Assembly (NCBI GenBank): GCA_002105175.1
Contig: MCGE01000015.1
Span: forward strand, 868,001-932,000
Length of the DNA: 64,000 nucleotides
Source of the DNA: Absidia repens
Lineage: Eukaryota > Mucoromycota > Mucoromycetes > Mucorales > Cunninghamellaceae
Direction: 5' to 3'
Below, one piece after another: positions 35,049 to 48,989 of this stretch; the first letter of the stretch is position 1, and every line of letters begins with the position of its first letter. Position numbers and translations under genes: made by a program. The notes under the pieces were generated by a model that was given only the letters and a program-made list of their open reading frames with translations, was not told the DNA's origin and searched no databases.

Positions 35049-35784
35049 TTTGGGGGGATGGATGGATTGGGGGTAGCAGTAGTAGTAGTAGTACTAGTAC
35101 TAGTATCTAGTTTATTATTATCATTATTATTGTATTTATATGATTGGATCGCCAAACAATAAAGAAATAAAGGCAGGGTTGATGTTAATTGATAAACGAC
35201 TTGCGGAAGGGCCTTTTTTTTTCTGTATTGACGGAATGGGTGGGGTGAGTGAAATTTTTACCAATTTAGTACGAAAACCGGTTGTTTGATATCATGGTTG
35301 GCATATTGTTGTTGATGGTGACTCAAGCGTAACCATGACATTTTTCTTTTCGGGTGGGAAGGGTGGATAGATGAGTGACGGACGGGGCGGCGATAGATTT
35401 TATTATTAGTTTTATTTGATTGGCTCTTCCTTTTTCCTTTTTTTTTTTTTTTTTTTTTTTTTTTGACTGATATATTGTCTCTTTTTTTTTTTTTTTTTTT
35501 TTCTTTCTTCTTCTTCCTCTTTCTTTTTTGTGCGTTTTTACAACTGTTTTGATTCCGCTCATACCATTAATTTTATTCCCTCTTTCACGTCATATACACA
35601 GACAAACCACACGCACTTGATTAAAGAAAAGACAAAGGTTGGACCTGAAGATTTCATACCATACCGTGTTGACTCATTGACAAAACGAAACTTACACGAC
35701 GAGCGGCCCACATTCATTGAACCATCTTACCGTACAACAACAACAATACAAACGAGTCTCGACCATTAGAAATCCGATCACAAC
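35049..35784. other. intergenic, VPS9 3' UTR and G-alpha promoter
   Basis: Contains a short (AGT)n/ACTAGT stretch at 35077-35105, two long T tracts (about 35439-35464 and 35482-35502) and the G-alpha 5' leader. A plus frame at 35530-35769 just upstream of the G-alpha ATG is taken as 5' UTR. Confidence 0.45.
35158..35163 (+). terminator. poly(A) signal AATAAA, VPS9-ankyrin-PX gene
   Basis: Canonical hexamer 110 bases after the stop at 35048, with a second AATAAA a few bases on. Confidence 0.5.
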
Positions 35785-36784
35785 ATGGGGTGCTGCATAT
35801 CAGCTGAACGAGTGGAAGAAAAACAACGCCACCAAGAAATTGAAACACAAATCAAACGGGACCGCGCTCATTTGAAATCCGAAATCAAAATGCTGTTACT
35901 AGGTAAAAGCACAATTCAATTAATGGAAGAGAGAGGGGGGAAAGAGGGAAGCATCATCAATATACTGTGTACTGCACTGGGGATATTGCACGAGGATTAC
36001 ACGGTGTGTGGTAATCAAGAAGAGGGCGGGAATTGAAATACGAGGGGGGGTGGTGTGTGTATGATATGACAACTCATCAAACTTTAATATTATTATCATT
36101 TCATTCAGGGGCCGGTGAATCTGGAAAGAGCACGTAAAGTTTGTTTTTTGTCTTTTTTATATAGATGATCATTAATGTTGAATGTGGGTCTCATCTTTTT
36201 TTTTTTTGGGATAGATTATTGAAACAGATGAAGTTGATCCACGATGGTGGATTTACGGTGGAAGAACGTGAAAGTTTCAAGGAAGTGATTTTCTCCAATA
36301 CGATGCAATCCATGCGTGTGACTCTGGAAGCCATGATTACATTGAAAATTCCTTTCCAAAACCAAGGCAATGAAGTCCATCAACGATTAGTCATGGAAGC
36401 GCATCCTCAGGTCGATTATCTCGCTCATGAATTGGTCGAAGCCATTGCTGCTCTCTGGAGTGATCCTGCCGTTAAAAGTTGTGTGGATCGATCCAATGAA
36501 TTCCAATTGAATGACTCGGCAAGATAGTAAGTATTTTTGAACACACGAAACTGTTTTTTTTTTTTGTTCTTTGACTTATTGACTTAATCGCTCACTCACC
36601 CCTTTATTAGTTACTTTGATTCTATATTGCGCATTGGACAGTCCAATTATATGCCCAGCGATCAAGATGTGTTGCGGTCTCGGGTCAAGTCAACAGGGAT
36701 CACGGAAACTACTTTTGCCATTGGTGATTTGACCTATCGTATGCTGGATGTCGGTGGGCAAAGATCTGAACGCAAGAAATGGTA

Positions 36785-36820
<36 letters not shown>

Positions 36821-36985
36821 GTTTGGAGCACCTACGGACAATATAGAAACTCACCTATTATTATCATTATTATTATAGGATCCATTGTTTTGAATCATGT
36901 ACAGCTGTATTATTTATGGTGGCTATATCCGAATACGATCAAATGTTGTTTGAAGATGAAACTGTCGTAAGTAATTGGATCATCT

Positions 36986-37016
<31 letters not shown>

Positions 37017-37418
37017 TGACTGAACTGGGGACATATTCTCATCCTATATATCTTTTTTTTTTTGTCTATATAGAATCGATTATCCGAATCGCTTACTCTC
37101 TTTGACTCGATTTGTAATTCACGTTGGTTCATTAGAACATCCATCATCCTCTTCCTCAACAAGATTGATCTGTTTGCTGATAAAATCATCAAATCACCCA
37201 TGGCCGATTACTTTGATGATTACACGGGTGGACAACGTTACGATGCCGCATGTCAATATCTTTTACAACGTTTTGTCTCTCTCAACACTCGGGCCGATAC
37301 AAAACAAGTCTATACCCACTTCACCTGCGCAACCGATACGAAACAAATCACCTTTGTCATGTCCGCTATCAATTCCATTGTTGTGCATGAAAATCTGCGT
37401 GATGTTGGCTTGATGTAG
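35785..37418 (+). CDS. heterotrimeric G protein alpha subunit
   Basis: Exons 35785-35902, 36109-36133, 36215-36526, 36611-36781, 36879-36966 and 37074-37418 give 352 residues, the normal length. The N-terminus MGCCISAE predicts myristoylation at Gly2 and palmitoylation at Cys3/Cys4. The P-loop GAGESGKST (40-48) is cut by two introns flanking a 25-base exon. Switch regions are present: RVKSTGITE (catalytic Arg and Thr) and [13 protein letters not shown] (catalytic Gln); guanine specificity motifs are FLNKIDLF and TCATDTKQI. The C-terminus is ENLRDVGLM: the Cys at position -4 that pertussis toxin modifies in Gi-type subunits is Val. The C-terminal residues set receptor choice; the cognate receptor is unknown. 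Introns carry (ATT)n and (CTG)9 repeats. The gene runs convergently towards the Rap-GAP. Confidence 0.95.
36988..37014 (+). repeat. (CTG)9 microsatellite in G-alpha intron 5
   Basis: Perfect 27-base CTG array inside the intron 36967-37073. A separate ATT array occupies most of the start of intron 4 (about 36786-36820). Confidence 0.95.
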
Positions 37419-38020
37419 ATCTCTTCCCTCCCCCTTTTTTTTGCCTCCGCTTTCTTCATGTATCTTTCATTATTACTGATTTTTATTTTATTTTATTATT
37501 ATTATTATTATTACTTATTTATTATTCCAATACATTACCACTTTTCTTCCCTTTTCTTTGTTTATCTTTTTTTTTATTACACTTTATTATACTTTTTTTT
37601 TCATTCCATTACACACACACACACTCACACACTTGTTATTTTAGTCTCCAGCTCCCAAAAGCCAAAATCCAAAATCCAGAAAAAAAAAAAATTCCATCCC
37701 CATTCAATCCCCTGTCTTTAGTATCTATCACTGTACTATCCTCTAGTCACTTGTCTTCCCCATCCCCACACATTTCAAACACTGTTTATTATTTGTAGCC
37801 TGATATATCTTTCAATAAAACAAAAAAAAATATTCATCCATTTGATTTTTGCATTGTGTATTTTTTTTATTGGTGTGTTTTGATAATAAAAAAAAAAAAA
37901 GTTCACTAAAAAACTAAACCTATATCTATCGTACTACTTGTGTGTGTGTATCCAGCTTTTTGTTGACCCACCAAGTACGCGCGTGACCCAATAAGGCAAC
38001 CCACTTGTTTTTTTTTTTCC
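37419..38020. other. convergent 3' ends of G-alpha and Rap-GAP genes
   Basis: 602 bases between two stops, very T-rich, with ATT and CACA runs. The best plus-strand AATAAA is at 37814 and the best minus-strand one at 37866-37871 (TTTATT on plus), only about 50 bases apart, so the two transcripts may overlap. Confidence 0.45.
37814..37819 (+). terminator. poly(A) signal AATAAA, G-alpha gene
   Basis: Canonical hexamer, but 396 bases after the stop; it implies a long 3' UTR. Confidence 0.4.
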
Positions 38021-41000
38021 TCAATCTTTTAGATAAGACGATTTTGAGCGGGACATACGTGATATCATGGACGATGACGAAGTTTTTGCAGTTGTAGTGT
38101 TGTTGTTGTTGTTGTTGTTGTTGTCATGGGTCAAAGAAGAGGAGCAAGTAGAAGATGATGATGATGATAACGACGATGGTGATGTGGAAAGCATAGAGGT
38201 GGTCTGTTGCTGCTGTTTGCGTCTTCCCATCATCACCGTTGACATTAAATGATGTGCCCTAGATCGAATGCTATGATTGCCATTTGCTTCCCCTGATTTA
38301 CTGACCGCCGTCCATTTCATCATATCCGACGTCGTAGGAGGGGGCGATGGTGGTGAATAACACGATGGTCCCGTCGTTGCTGTGTTATGATTCATCGAAG
38401 AGGAGGATGCTGCCGCTGTGATTTGGTCGTCGTGATTTCCATTGCCATCCACTACAGCAGAGGTATCCATGACTGATAATGAGGAAGAGGACGAGGAAGA
38501 GCATGCTCCTTCGTCAATCCACGAGATGGGTGATTCAACGGTTCGATAGATGGGTGAGTGGCATAACGGAGAATCAGTTCGCGGAGGTCGGTCGATAGAG
38601 GAAGGAGTAGGTGTACGACTGATAGTTGCCCCAGTGGACGCTGTCGAATGTCGTCGTCGTGCCAAATTCTTTAAATCGCGTAACATATTGGACCTCGAGG
38701 AATAAGGGAAGAGGATTGATGAGGATGAGGAAGACGGGGTGGTGGTGGTGACTGAAGGATCAGGTGTCAAAGAACGGCGTGTGGCAGCTAGGGCTATCAA
38801 GGATGACGATGATGACGATGACGATGATGACGGTGATACGAGGGAGATGGTGGAGTTCGTTGACGATACATTTGTTTGCGGTGTTGGACTTTCCAAGGCA
38901 GCACGTAAGCTTCGCATACTTGCTCGAGAATAATTTCGTCCCGTCGGTCCTGCCGATTTTGGTCGCTGAGGGGTGTTATTATTTTCGTGGAATGGATAAA
39001 AACTGTTATTGCTACTTTTATTCGCCTTGTTGGAGCCATTGGATTGTATGGGTGATGGTCCGCCCCCGCTGCTGCTGCTGTTACTGCTGCCCTTCATCGC
39101 TAAGTAGCCATCCAAACCATTTTTCGATGATCGCAATAAAGAGCTTGATGTCAATAAATTTGTTGGGTATTTTTGTTTCAATGTGATTGGTGCCTCGTCT
39201 GCCGCTGCCGCAAGCCCCATGTCCACCAGTGTTTTAAAGATGCCCTGACGTGCCTTGGCATTTGGAATGGAGAATTTGTCAGATTGAAGCGCCGCGTTTT
39301 CCGCACTGACCACTAAATACGGTAAAAATGTAACAATGCGTTAACTACACCCCAAAAAAAAAATGGATCCGTTCATCTTTTCCAACTTACTTTTCAATAT
39401 AAGGAATTCACATAGTTCATTTTCCGCAAAAAATAATGGTGGACTCGGAATCGGTGGACCAAATACTTGTACGTTCTTGTTCGATACAACTTCCACCCTA
39501 TAAAAGAAAAAAGTATCGTCAGCTCGGTGCCTGTGTCCTTTATTTATTTATTTATTGACCATGGCCCTATCTTACCTCCAGCATTTTTTTCCATTCAATG
39601 TTTCGGGATGAACCACAATAAAAACATGCAAGAATTGAGAGCGGATAGACCCAGGGTCAAAACGATGAGACTGATTGGTTTCCATAAAGACAATACATAC
39701 AATATCTGAATTGAAATCACCAAAAAGGTCAAACCGTTAAACACACTATTTTGTTTTTTTATTTTTTGACGGAGTCGCCCAGTTGTTTTACCATTTCCAA
39801 TATATCGTTTTCGATGAACTTGTTGCTTATCTTGAGAATGGTATGGCATGAGAGGACCCACATGAAACATGATTTCGTTCTCTTTCCAAGTAGTCGCATA
39901 AGAGTATTTTCCAGACTCGCCACCTACAATAAGACAAAATACCTCTTAATATCATTCCTATCACACGGTCGATGGTTTGTTTGTCGTCACTTACATTTTG
40001 TATCCAGTCCTGCTGCATATCCTTTGTAGCCTTGTAATGTGATTCGCTCCCCAAGAATGTTTAAGAACTGCTCAAGATCATCTGACAGTCCAGTGTTAGA
40101 AAACCAATCTTCTTCTGATGATTGATCATCCTGTACAGATAGTAACCCAAACTTGTAATTTTTTGGAACCTATTTTTTCGAGAAAAAAAAAAAAGAAGTC
40201 CAGATTATTACTACTTTTTTTTTCCAGAAGATAAATAACTAGTGCATCGTACTTACTTCCATTTCATCGAATCGTAAAAGTTCTTTTTCCAGACCAGCCA
40301 AAATGGTTGTTTCAGCAGACAATGCCTTGAATTTTTGTAAATCCAAATCGTTATAGACTGAAATGACTGCGGCATATAGTAAGCGATACAATACATGGCC
40401 TTTTCTGTTGTTGGTCGTTGATTGATACTGGTGCTGGTGATACTGAGGGCCCATATCTGTAGAATCGTCGTGATCCGTATCGTCATTGTCTTCATCATGA
40501 TGGTCGTCGTCCCCTTGATTATTGTTGTGGTAGTGGTGTCGTTGATGACGTCGCTGTAAGTATGAAGATGAGGAGGAGGAGGATAAATTGGTGGTATGAT
40601 GTATAATTGCTGATGAAAAGCTTCGTAAAGGCCGTCGTTTTTGCTTTTGCTTTTGATCGTGTCGATAGGTCGAAGGTTCCAGTCGATCGCCTTGTCCACG
40701 AGCTTCCAAACGAGCCAGTGTATTTCTAACAGTCGCTTCTGATAAAACACACCGAATGGTATTTTTCTTGTTGCGTATGACGAGTCGATATTGGACTCCA
40801 ATTGATGCTTTGGTTGTCGTGTTCGGATATTCGTCTGAATCAGCCTCGTCTTCATTAGCTGATAATAATGATAAGGATGGTGACGTTTTACTTGTTGAAG
40901 CACAGGTCTTGATATTTTCTTGCACAATAGTAATGATGGCATAAGAAAGATCGTCATCAGAGGGATCGTCGTCATATTCCAATGCCGCTGTCAAACCAAG

Positions 41001-41583
41001 AGCTGTTGAAGGATGATCGTCGTGAGAGAGAGGACCCACCAAAGTAATGTAAGGATTACCAACAAAGTATTGTCTAAACCAAGTAGTTTCCTCATTCAAA
41101 TGATTTGGCCATAGTGAGGTATAATGAGAAGGAGCGAGATGAGGTACCACTTTGGCGTCCTCCAAACAATACTTGGAGAGGGCGGGACCAGGAGTGGGAA
41201 GGCGCCTTATATATGACACAGGGACCAGCCAGGGTGTACAAGCTTCACAAATTGATTTGATTTCTTTAACCTAACAATAAAATATATACATGTGAGTTAT
41301 TTAATCTTTCGTGAATGTCACTAATGTAAACGAAGCAGGAAGTTAGACTTACCACCGTATCAGTGTCAGTCTCCGTTTGAAACGATGCAGTCAACGCATC
41401 CAAGTTTTGACGTAAGGGTAAAGTAACAGTAAGAGGAGCATCCAGTGCATTCACAAATATACGGGTACTATCAATGGCAACAAGGTAGTCGTTGTGGTCA
41501 GTCACAGTGGTTTTTAGTAAGTTTGTACAGTGCTCCATTACCCAATCACGACACTCTAAAAGTGTTGGAGCGTGTTGAGCCAT
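38021..41583 (-). CDS. Rap-GAP domain protein
   Basis: Minus-strand exons 41583-41353, 41270-40257, 40169-39995, 39923-39792, 39705-39576, 39497-39391 and 39312-38021 give 1026 residues. The N-terminal 370 residues contain a folded-looking part and a low-complexity Asp/His/Asn stretch. The Rap/Ran-GAP domain lies at about 385-600: AGLEKELLRFDEMEV, GLLSVQDDQSSEEDWFSN, QFLNILGERITLQGYKGYAA, YATTWKENEIMFHVGPLMPY, and HRKRYIGNDIVCIVF, where the Asn of GND (residue 517) matches the catalytic 'asparagine thumb' of Rap1GAP. FIVVHPETLNGK also fits. This family stimulates GTP hydrolysis by Rap-type small GTPases. The C-terminal 430 residues are Ser-rich, likely regulatory. The start at 41583 is the first ATG in frame. 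The promoter region is shared with mL44. Confidence 0.9.
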
Positions 41584-41900
41584 GTTGTACACAAAAAAAA
41601 GAAGTCAAGATGAAGAATGGGAAAAGAGAAAAAGAAAAAGAAAAAGAAAGAAAGAAAGAAAGAAAGAAAAAAAAAAGAAAAAGAAGGGGGTAAAATGTTA
41701 GCTTCATCATCATTTGGATCAAAATGAAAAAAAAGCACTGCAGGAGTGGAGGAGCATCCCCCCTAAAGAGGAAATGGCGGGATTTTAATTCTACCACTTT
41801 CCCTCCCTCCACTGTCGCCAGCCACACAAAATCACAAAGCGGCCTTTTTGTTTGTTTCTTTTTCTTGTTTTTTTTTTTTTTTATTTATATTTCATAAACC
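41584..41900. promoter_or_regulatory. divergent promoter of Rap-GAP and mL44 genes
   Basis: 317 bases between opposite start codons, with an (AAAG)n purine run at about 41630-41685 on the Rap-GAP side and a T tract at 41870-41882 near mL44. Confidence 0.45.
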
Positions 41901-42992
41901 ATGTTCTTGTCAAAGTTCCGTCCTCTTGTATCTCGTAATATCCGTTTGACTCGAGGTAATATTAGTATTCATATGCTTGGTTTTATTATTATTACCCTAT
42001 AGACTCATACCATATTTATTTTATCTAGCCTCACCTGCCGTGTCGCTTTTCCACACCCAACGTGTTATTCAACAATCCTACCCATCCAATGTCACAACCG
42101 ATATCGACTCTTCTTCTAAACCAAATGCGGCTTTATATGCTTTTGGAAACCGTATCGGCTTGCAAACCCTCTCACCCGAGCTTTTACAACAAGCTGTCAC
42201 TCATGCCACCTACGATGCTCAACACAATAACCAGGCACTTGCTTTCTTAGGCAAGCAAGCCATGGCTTACTATACTACGGAATATCTTCATTGCAAATAT
42301 CCTGACTTGCCCGTTGACGCCTTCAAGTACGCCACTTCTGCTTATATTTCTGCGAAAGCCATCACTGCTTTGGGTCATCAACTTGGTTTACAACATGTTA
42401 TGCGCTGGGAACGTCCTCAGGTAAAATACAAGGATGATGACATGATGATATAAAAAAAAAATCCAGTATTGTTGACCGATGCAAACCTCTTTTTTTTTGT
42501 TTTTTTTTATGATAGTCCATCGAAGACAGTGTCATGGATGGTCAAGCTTATGCCATCTGCAGTTGTATCAATGCATTAGTAGGTGCTGTGTATCAAGAAC
42601 AAGGAGCCGAAGCCGCCAAGAAGATGGTCCACGATTATATCATTAGCAACAAACGTATCGATCTTCAACCAGCCTTCAGGAGGATGGAAGCCAAACGCCA
42701 CTTGAGTGCCTTATTGGCTCGATCCAAAAAGCAAGGTGCTGTGTCTCGTTTATTATCTGAAACTGGTCGTCATTCAAGCTCGCCTGTATTTTTAGTGGGT
42801 GTCTTTTCTGGTGATGAAAAATTGGGCGAAGGCTTTGGTAGTTCGATGAAAATGGCCGAACATCGCGCTTGTCGGGACGCTTTGATCCATCATTATGGTC
42901 ATGAACAAAAGGATTTCACTTTACCCTCGGATGCTCACCTTGTCGAGTCCTATACTCCTCCTGCCCTTGGTGATACTGAAGCTATTGTTTAA
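41901..42992 (+). CDS. mitochondrial large-subunit ribosomal protein mL44 (MRPL3-like)
   Basis: Exons 41901-41955, 42029-42420 and 42516-42992 give 307 residues. The N-terminus (MFLSKFRPLVSRNIRLTR) is basic and amphipathic, a mitochondrial targeting sequence. An RNase III-like fold follows (LSPELLQQAVTHATYD, LAFLGKQAMAYYTTEYL, DAFKYATSAYISAKAI, ALVGAVYQEQGAEAAKKMV) without the acidic catalytic residues of true RNase III, as is usual for mL44; then a double-stranded RNA-binding domain (AVSRLLSETGRHSSSPVFLV, GEGFGSSMKMAEHRACRDAL). Yeast MRPL3 and human mL44 have the same layout and are structural parts of the mitoribosome. The first intron follows directly after the presequence. Confidence 0.9.
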
Positions 42993-43204
42993 TATTCTTC
43001 TTGCAACCAACACTCCACTTCCCCCATTACAATTATCTACTTTCTTCTTTGTCACATTACCTCGCTTCACTTCTGTTATTCTACCCACCATTCCGATCCC
43101 TTTTGGTCCCCAGCTTTCCACTAGATAGACATACATTTAGAATTATCATCAATCCTTTTTCTTTTTTTATTCATTTCTATATATTGTACATTTTTTTTTT
43201 TATC

Positions 43205-43210
43205 AATAAA
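43205..43210 (+). terminator. poly(A) signal AATAAA, mL44 gene
   Basis: Canonical hexamer 213 bases after the stop at 42992. Confidence 0.55.
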
Positions 43211-43244
43211 AAACTGGGGGTGATTTATCATGTAGTATTTGTGT

Positions 43245-43250
43245 TTTATT
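43245..43250 (-). terminator. poly(A) signal AATAAA (minus), SDF2-like gene
   Basis: Reads AATAAA on the minus strand, about 50 bases after the SDF2-like stop at 43299. It lies 35 bases from the oppositely oriented mL44 signal, so the two mRNAs probably overlap tail to tail. Confidence 0.5.
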
Positions 43251-43298
43251 CAAATTTGATATCTAATCAATATATACTATGGTAAACTATATACTAAA

Positions 43299-44159
43299 CT
43301 AATGGGATGAGGCGGCAAAATAGAACCCTTCCTATTATTTTTGAATAAAAAGAGGGGGTCAATGAATAAATGAATATTGCGGTCAATGTGCTTGTAGCTT
43401 TTTTTTTTTTTTTACCTGAGCCAACCAATGGGTGTTTTTAGAGCTTGATTTAGCACTGGCGACCTCCAGTTGACCAGGAATAGGTTGACCATAATGATGT
43501 TGAGGGCTACAAGTCAAATAAGTGCTGCTATCGACGTGGACGAGTTGAATAGGTTGTTCGCGTAACCAAAATTCTTGGGATGGATCCACACATTGCACCA
43601 GCCAATCATCTCCGCCATCGTTGCCATCGAAACAACTCACTTCTTGTTGCCCAGATAAAGGAGAGCTGTGTAAATGACTATGAAGGTATCCTTTGGTGTT
43701 GGTATGGCGTAATCGAATGGCGGCACCGCAGGGAACGGGTTGTCTATTTCATTATATATATATATATATATATATATAAAGGTCAATATAGCCGTTCTAA
43801 ACACTGTTTTTTGTCTTCATCTTACCCTCGAATGCACTGCATGCTATGAGCAGCACGCACCATCCAAAAACTATTGGGGTCATCGCTTTCTACAAAGCCA
43901 GTGACAGACTGTTGTCCAGATCCACTACCATAAGATACGCCATGTGAGTGCAATCTATGGTTTGTCACTTTGTTGACGAGTTTGATGGTGCTACCGCAGG
44001 TGACTTTTTCGTATCCTATTGTTTCAGCGAGAGAGAGAAAGAGATAAGCGGTTGGAAAAAGTTTGCTGTATAGTCAGTTCTACCTTCTTCAATTTCAGGT
44101 ATATCTTTTCCGGCTAAAGCCAAGGGTAAAAGGGCGCACAATAACAAGGATAACTTCAT
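43299..44159 (-). CDS. SDF2-like MIR-domain secretory protein
   Basis: Minus-strand exons 44159-44084, 44015-43826, 43743-43416 and 43331-43299 give 208 residues, the usual SDF2 length. The N-terminus MKLSLLLCALLPLALA is a clear signal peptide. Three MIR repeats follow: VTCGSTIKLVNKVTNHRLHS, VPCGAAIRLRHTNTKGYLHS and EQPIQLVHVDSSTYLTCS. SDF2 works with ER chaperones in quality control and O-mannosylation in animals and plants. The last exon has only 33 bases and supplies EGFYFAASSH, matching the EGVYF-type end of SDF2 proteins after THWLAQ. If that intron is retained, the frame reads a lysine run and stops at 43383. No HDEL-type signal is present in either form. Confidence 0.87.
43754..43778 (+). 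repeat. (TA)n microsatellite in SDF2-like intron 2
   Basis: Perfect TA run of about 25 bases inside the intron 43744-43825. Confidence 0.9.
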
Positions 44160-44771
44160 CGTAGGAGGGTAGGAAGAGAAAAGATAGGTCAAAAATTATC
44201 CTCAACAAAAAAATACCATAGCATTTTCAATCACCGCTTCTCAAACCTTGCCCAATTCAAATCAAATCAGAAAAAGGACGTGTGTAACCCCCTGGCCCGA
44301 TGTTAACGTTTTGGAATCTATAATTCCGACCCATTTTTACGCCGACAAGGCCAAATGGAGCCAGGATTTACGCCCAAAGACCTTTAAAAAAACAGTTACC
44401 TCAGCATTGGGTCATACATATATTTGTGCCTGACAGCATATTTTGTGCATTTCCCATATTCCAGTAATCCGTCCATTCTCAAACTTAAATCCTGGCTTGC
44501 CTTTGAAATATATAATTCACTCGATATATTAACTGATCGCCTACTTCGTTTTTCTTTGATGGTGAGGTGTTGAAGGCATATCATAGAGTCACAGACACGT
44601 GAGTTTCTAAGCACTGGTATTAAAAAAAAAAAAAAAAAAAAAAAGCCCGCCTGATTTTTTTTAACAATAGAGTTCTTTATTTTTTATTCTTTTTTCTTCT
44701 TAAAACTCGATCACTTTTTCAATTTTTTCTTTTTTACCGTCATTATTTGGCTTCCATCACTTCATGACAAT
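44160..44771. promoter_or_regulatory. divergent region between SDF2-like and KDM4 genes
   Basis: 612 bases between opposite starts. It holds an A tract at about 44622-44644 followed by a T-rich KDM4 leader. A minus-strand frame at 44396-44614 has no recognised motif. Confidence 0.4.

Positions 44772-44775
<4 letters not shown>
44764..44775 (+). promoter_or_regulatory. three-codon upstream ORF overlapping the KDM4 start
   Basis: ATGACAATATGA: the stop codon of this ATG-Thr-Ile mini-ORF overlaps the KDM4 start codon (ATG at 44772) in an ATGA arrangement. Ribosomes that use the first ATG would end at the main start, so translation of KDM4 may depend on leaky scanning or re-initiation. It matters only if the transcript starts upstream of 44764. 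Confidence 0.5.
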
Positions 44776-47662
<2,887 letters not shown>

Positions 47663-48989
47663 TCCTTGTAGTATCCCCCCTCCTCCTCCTTTATCACACA
47701 CAGTTTATACATATTGCATTACATTCTCTTTCCTACATAGTATATATTTAGTTCCTTCATCCTCATGCATCACCTTGTTTATTTGATAGTATATATATAT
47801 ATATAGTTTATCTGTTTTTATGTAGTTATGTCTTAGTCCCTCCCTCCTCTCTATTTCTCTCTGAAGCATCAATATATATTTTTTCCAAATAAATCATGAC
47901 ATTTATAGCATTTAAAACAAAAGAGTGCCTTTTTTGATGGATTTTTAATTACCGACCGAACAGGCTTGAAGTCGTTTTCTTTTTTTCTTTTCTTTTTTTC
48001 TTATTCACTTAGTACTTCTTAAACCCACAGACTCGCCATCTCAATGAGCGAAAAATGATGCAGTTACAGGAACAAGATCATAGTGCCACCCAAGTACGAA
48101 CACTGAACGATACCAACTTGTGACCGCATTACCATCATGACCTCCATTCTTTTTAAAAGCCATTGCAACGGGATGGTGATCGTTAAAACTCAAGTGGCAA
48201 AAGTTGAACCTCCCCCTCCCGCCTTTCTGTATTGCAATAATTATTAACATGGGTCCCATACTAGTAAGTATGATATCAGTAAAGTACATAGTGAGGTGGT
48301 GGGTAGTATATGAAAAATAGAATGAAACTCATAGGCTTCTAGGTATTTTTTTTTTTGTTTCCTTAGCCCAGGATGATGATTTCGTATGGGGCCACAGCCA
48401 CCCCTATAGAAAATCGGGTAAAATCTACGTGGTAAGAATGATTGTATATAACATAAGAAGTCGCTGAGGAAGATCATCGGATTATGAAATATAACATAGT
48501 TATTATTTGTTAGTGGATGGAAAATGGACAATATATATTTGGTATCTTTGTGAAGGTCAACATCATTATGAACTTGACTTGCCAATGTTTTGCTTTTGTA
48601 GCGCTCCTCTCCCCCTCTCTATTTTTTTTTCCTTTTTAGCCATTGAAAGGTAAGAGTTCTACAAAAGGAAATGAATGAAAGCGTGGAACACTGACCAGTA
48701 TTGTTCTTGTCTTTTTTTTTGCATGAACCACATACAACATACATAGGGCGGACATTCAAATCAAGGTGTTTGCATTTTTACTCGGATGGTTGCCCTTCTT
48801 CCGTCAATTCCTCGGTGCCTTTTTTGTTATTTTATTTAATTGTTTATTTTACACTTTCCTTTCCTTTTTTTTTTTTTTTTTTTCCTTTTTTTGTCTCTCT
48901 TTCTCTTTATTACCAATTATTCTTCTATTTTTTGTTGGTTTTTCTTTTCTTTTTTTGGATCATACCGGTTGTTGGCATTTTTGTTCACC
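47663..48989. other. intergenic, KDM4 3' UTR and Atg27-like promoter
   Basis: Contains the KDM4 poly(A) signal at 47888, spacer without recognisable genes, and a very T-rich leader (48840-48960) before the Atg27-like start. Open frames here are T-tract artefacts (poly-Phe/Leu). Confidence 0.45.
47888..47893 (+). terminator. poly(A) signal AATAAA, KDM4 gene
   Basis: Canonical hexamer 226 bases after the stop at 47662. Confidence 0.5.

Noticed and set aside
35530..35769. 79-codon frame just upstream of G-alpha
   Set aside because: No conserved motif and it abuts the G-alpha ATG; best explained as 5' UTR.
43383..43415. SDF2-like protein ending VKKKKKLQAH
   Set aside because: Produced by reading into the A-rich intron; the downstream 33-base exon gives the family-like end. 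Kept only as an intron-retention possibility.
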